DNA of 64,000 nucleotides from assembly GCA_021464245.1 (NCBI GenBank), contig JADCRB010000043.1:3962794-4026793 (forward strand), in the 5' to 3' direction. A program made the position numbers and the translations under genes. Shown one piece after another: positions 61,101-64,000 of the stretch. Each line of letters begins with the position of its first letter. The stretch's first letter is position 1. The notes under the pieces were generated by a model that saw nothing but the letters and a program-made list of their open reading frames with translations, did no database searches and was not told the origin of the DNA. Source of the DNA: Carallia brachiata. Taxonomy: Eukaryota; Streptophyta; Magnoliopsida; Malpighiales; Rhizophoraceae.

Positions 61101-64000
61101 TTAAGGACGGTAAGGTTGACCACTCTGGCTTGTGCATCCAAGAGCAAATGGGTTAAGTTACTGGGACCTCTTAATCCTTTTGTACAGCATAATTACACTG
61201 ATATAGGGAAATTGTATGCTGAAAGTGGCCAATTTGCGGGAGAGTACACTCCTGGGAATGTACTCCTCTCTTTTCTGAGTGAGCACAGTGGTGCCGTGGA
61301 CTTGGACCGGCTCAACATTCCAAATACAGCATTAGAAGTGGCATCTTCTGCATTGACATGTGATCAAGCTTTTTTACTTTTAGATTGGATCCGCTGTGCA
61401 AGAAGTAGAGCTTCATCTTTGCCGGATAAGTTCTTTAGAAGTGTTTCCAATGGAAAATGGCTCAAGACATGCTCAGGCTTTAATTCTCCGAGTCACTCGA
61501 TTCTACCAGATGATACTGGGAAGGCTGTTTTAAAAATGATGATAAATTTTTTGGAGGACTTGACTATCATAGACCAGGAATTCTATATTAACAAGATTGG
61601 CCTTTATGCAGATGAGCTCAAATATCTAGGCGTTGTGATTGGGTTAGGCGATGTGCAGAAGCTATTGATGAACTGTACCAAGAATTATGCTTCATCTGAG
61701 TTGAGTAAAAAGCAGGCATTTTCATTGCTTATGTTTTTGAATTACTTGGAGTCATGCAACATACTTGATGAAGGATGGTTGATGCATATAAAAGGGGGCA
61801 AATGGCTGAGGACTTCTCAGGGTTACAGGGCTCCAGCGAGTTCTGTTCTTCTTAAAGCTGAACTAGCTGTTGAAGATGTTTTAAGCATAACAAACATACC
61901 TGTTATTGATGAAAACTACTATGGGAGCCAGATTACCTGCTTCTCCTCAGCATTGGCAGCACTTGGTGTTGTGTCAGATATGGAAGGAGTGTGGAAAATG
62001 ATTGCAGAGAATATGGTTTTTCCCTTGAACACTTCCATGAATGCTAATAATGTCATGTTGATACTCAAATGCATACGTTACTCAGGATCTGCATCAAGTG
62101 CCTTGGTGGAAAAGATCAGAGATCAGCCATGGGTAAAAACCTCTTCTGGTACTAAATGCCCAATAGAGTCTGTTCTGCCTGATTTTGGGTGGAAGCGCTT
62201 GTTGAATGGCATCAAATTGCCAATCATTGATGAAGCATTTTATGGTGACGAAATCAGATCTTTTATTGCTGAACTTAAGGCAATTGGGGTGGCTGTTGAA
62301 CTTGACAATGCACTTAAGCTGATAGTTGCTCGGTTCAAGTCTCTGGCATCATCGTCCATTTTGACTCCTGCCAATATCTACTTGCTACTGAATGGAATTA
62401 GGCAATTGAATAACTCCTTTCAACAGCATTTACCTGAAGTTTGCAACAGCTTGTCTGTGGAGGAGTGGTTAAAGACTCGTCATGGTTACAAACCCACTGG
62501 TGAATCCATCCTTTCTGATTCAAAGTGGGCGGCGATTGCATTTTTCATAGATCTCCCTCTTGTTGATGATTCCTTTTATGGTATTGGCATATATGCTTAT
62601 AGAAATGAACTCAGGCTATTGGGGGTCATAACTGATTTAGCTGGAGGGGCTGCATTTGTGGCTAGAGGTGTAACACAGCCATTTGACACCAGTCTTGTAA
62701 ATGCTGAGGGTACGATTGCTTTGCTAGAGAGTATCAGGATTATGATGTCCCATCCTGATAACCATTCTTTGCTGGCTAATTTTGTTGAAACTCTACGGAG
62801 GACCAAGTTGATGAAGACCAATATTGGTTACAAAATGCCAGAGGAGTGTGTTCTGTTTGATGCAACATGGGATGGTTTTCTGTTTCAGACTGATGTTCCA
62901 GCTATCGATCAGACATCCTATCCTGTTGACCTTTCTTTGTACAAGAATCAACTGAGGTTTATTGGTGTCCAGGTGGATTCTTGGGATGTTTGCTCTCTTC
63001 TCTGTAGGCTTCTTTTTGCATTAACAGACACGGATGCTATAGAAAGAGTATATACTTTCCTCAGCAAGTTCTACCACAAGCCAGAGTCTGTGAACGAGTG
63101 TAGCTCTCAGGTGTGGGTCCCTAGCAGCAACAGCAGTGGAGGAAAGTGGGTGAGTTCCCAAGTATGTGTTGTTCATGATAGTCACGGTCTATTTGACTTG
63201 CAATTCTATGTGCTTGACAAATATTATGCAAAAGAGCTGTGGGAGATCTTTTCTTCTGCATTTGGAGTTGCGGAATTCCCTTCTGTCAAGGATTATTTGC
63301 AGCTTTGGCAAAGTTGGGTTTCGAGAGCTAATCGCCGAATAACTAGTATAGAATGCTGCTCTTTTTGGGTTCATGTTCTGGAAAATTGGAGTTCATGCAC
63401 AGAGAAGAGTCTGAATCAGGCCTTGACCCATGTACCAGCCATAATGTGTTCAAGTGAGGATATTTATTTGGTGAGGAAAGAAGATGCATTTATTCCTGAT
63501 GACTTACAGCTGCAGAAGGTCTTTTCAAGTGCATACCGAATTCCTCTATTTGTCTGGTCACCAGCAACCGGTATATCACCATCTGTATCTCCAAGGAGAT
63601 TGTGTGGTATCTATCACTCTCTTGGGGTACGAAGGATTTCACAGTCAATTGAATACATATCGAGTCACGTATCCTTGGATAATGCCCTAAAGGTTGATCC
63701 AAGGGATGCACTAATCGGAAAGGGCCTCGTAAAAATCGTTTTGGCTTTTCTCGGGGGTTGTGAAATTCAGATGTCTCAAGAAAGGAGGCATCGGGCTGCA
63801 AAGTCTCTGCTTGACCTTTCCATATATGAATGTGAGAATCCAATCCATGTTAGCTATGGCCTGGTGACGTCTGAAGACATGAAACTGGAAGTGAAAAAGA
63901 AAAAAATGGTTTTTTGGCAGAAAAGCTGTCAGCAGATGCTTGTCGATAAATCAGGTTATGAAGATCGAAAGAACAACATAGAATTTTCTTCATGTTTTGC
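58143..64000 (+). CDS. NO VEIN/sacsin-like protein with N-terminal GHKL (HSP90-like) ATPase domain, partial at 3' end
   Basis: This belongs to a large plant family annotated as histidine kinase-, gyrase B- and HSP90-like ATPase proteins, related to Arabidopsis NOV. The exons are 58143-58334, 58446-58656 and 59440 to the window end; phases agree. The third exon stays open for 4,561 bp and runs off the edge, so 1,654 residues are visible and the C-terminus is missing. The start ATG at 58,143 (MAGGMADVAP) is the first ATG in frame. The N-box is ELIQNAEDN (61-69). The G1 region reads FNNEVGF (100-106), without the usual DxGxG aspartate. G2 is FGFIGEKGIGFKS (128-140). Downstream are repeated units of the type IPVIDENYYG, LPIIDEAFYG and LPLVDDSFYG, each followed by a leucine-rich L..LGV segment, suggesting an internal repeat of about 120-140 residues. 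Molecular function is not established for most members; NOV acts in vascular and auxin-dependent development. Confidence 0.92.

Overview
This is a stretch of a eudicot plant nuclear genome. Introns are GT/AG, intergenic DNA is AT-rich, LTR retrotransposons and MITEs are abundant, and all four protein-coding genes are plant types. The species cannot be named from the sequence alone. The four genes are: (1) a class I KNOX homeobox gene of the KNAT1/BREVIPEDICELLUS type, 6,260-10,943 (+), five exons; (2) a class II HD-Zip gene of the HAT9/HAT22 type, 25,623-26,800 (-), three exons; (3) a branched-chain amino acid aminotransferase (BCAT) gene of the mitochondrial type, 48,452-51,914 (+), ten exons; (4) a large NO VEIN/sacsin-like GHKL-ATPase-domain gene, starting at 58,143 (+) and running off the right edge. 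Exon boundaries were read by eye. All splice sites are GT/AG and the phases add up in every gene.

Between the genes lie transposable elements. Region 1-3,013 is the 3' half of a gypsy-type, apparently non-autonomous LTR element. A related, nearly complete copy is at 30,001-35,284. Both carry an unusual internal array of consensus-like TATA motifs. A decayed Ty1/copia element with both LTRs and a target-site duplication fills 18,643-23,721. A 5'-truncated gypsy element fills about 38,900-44,720; it looks like the Tat lineage, with six 65-bp tandem repeats, antisense extra-ORF remnants, a polypurine tract and a 3' LTR. Foldback MITEs occur at 4,141-4,633, 12,931-14,262 (a tandem triplication), 16,986-17,484, 36,913-37,076 and elsewhere.

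The right third shows local duplication of BCAT. A pseudogene with remnants of exons 7-10 (44,945-46,050) lies just downstream of the Tat-like LTR. The intact gene follows. A second copy of its last intron, last exon and downstream flank lies at about 53,200-55,350, expanded by AT-rich insertions. A tRNA-related SINE sits at about 46,771.

The neighbouring genes have no evident joint pathway. The two homeobox genes are developmental regulators, BCAT is amino-acid metabolism, and the last gene belongs to a large plant GHKL-domain family. No bacterial-type system, CRISPR array or rRNA was seen.
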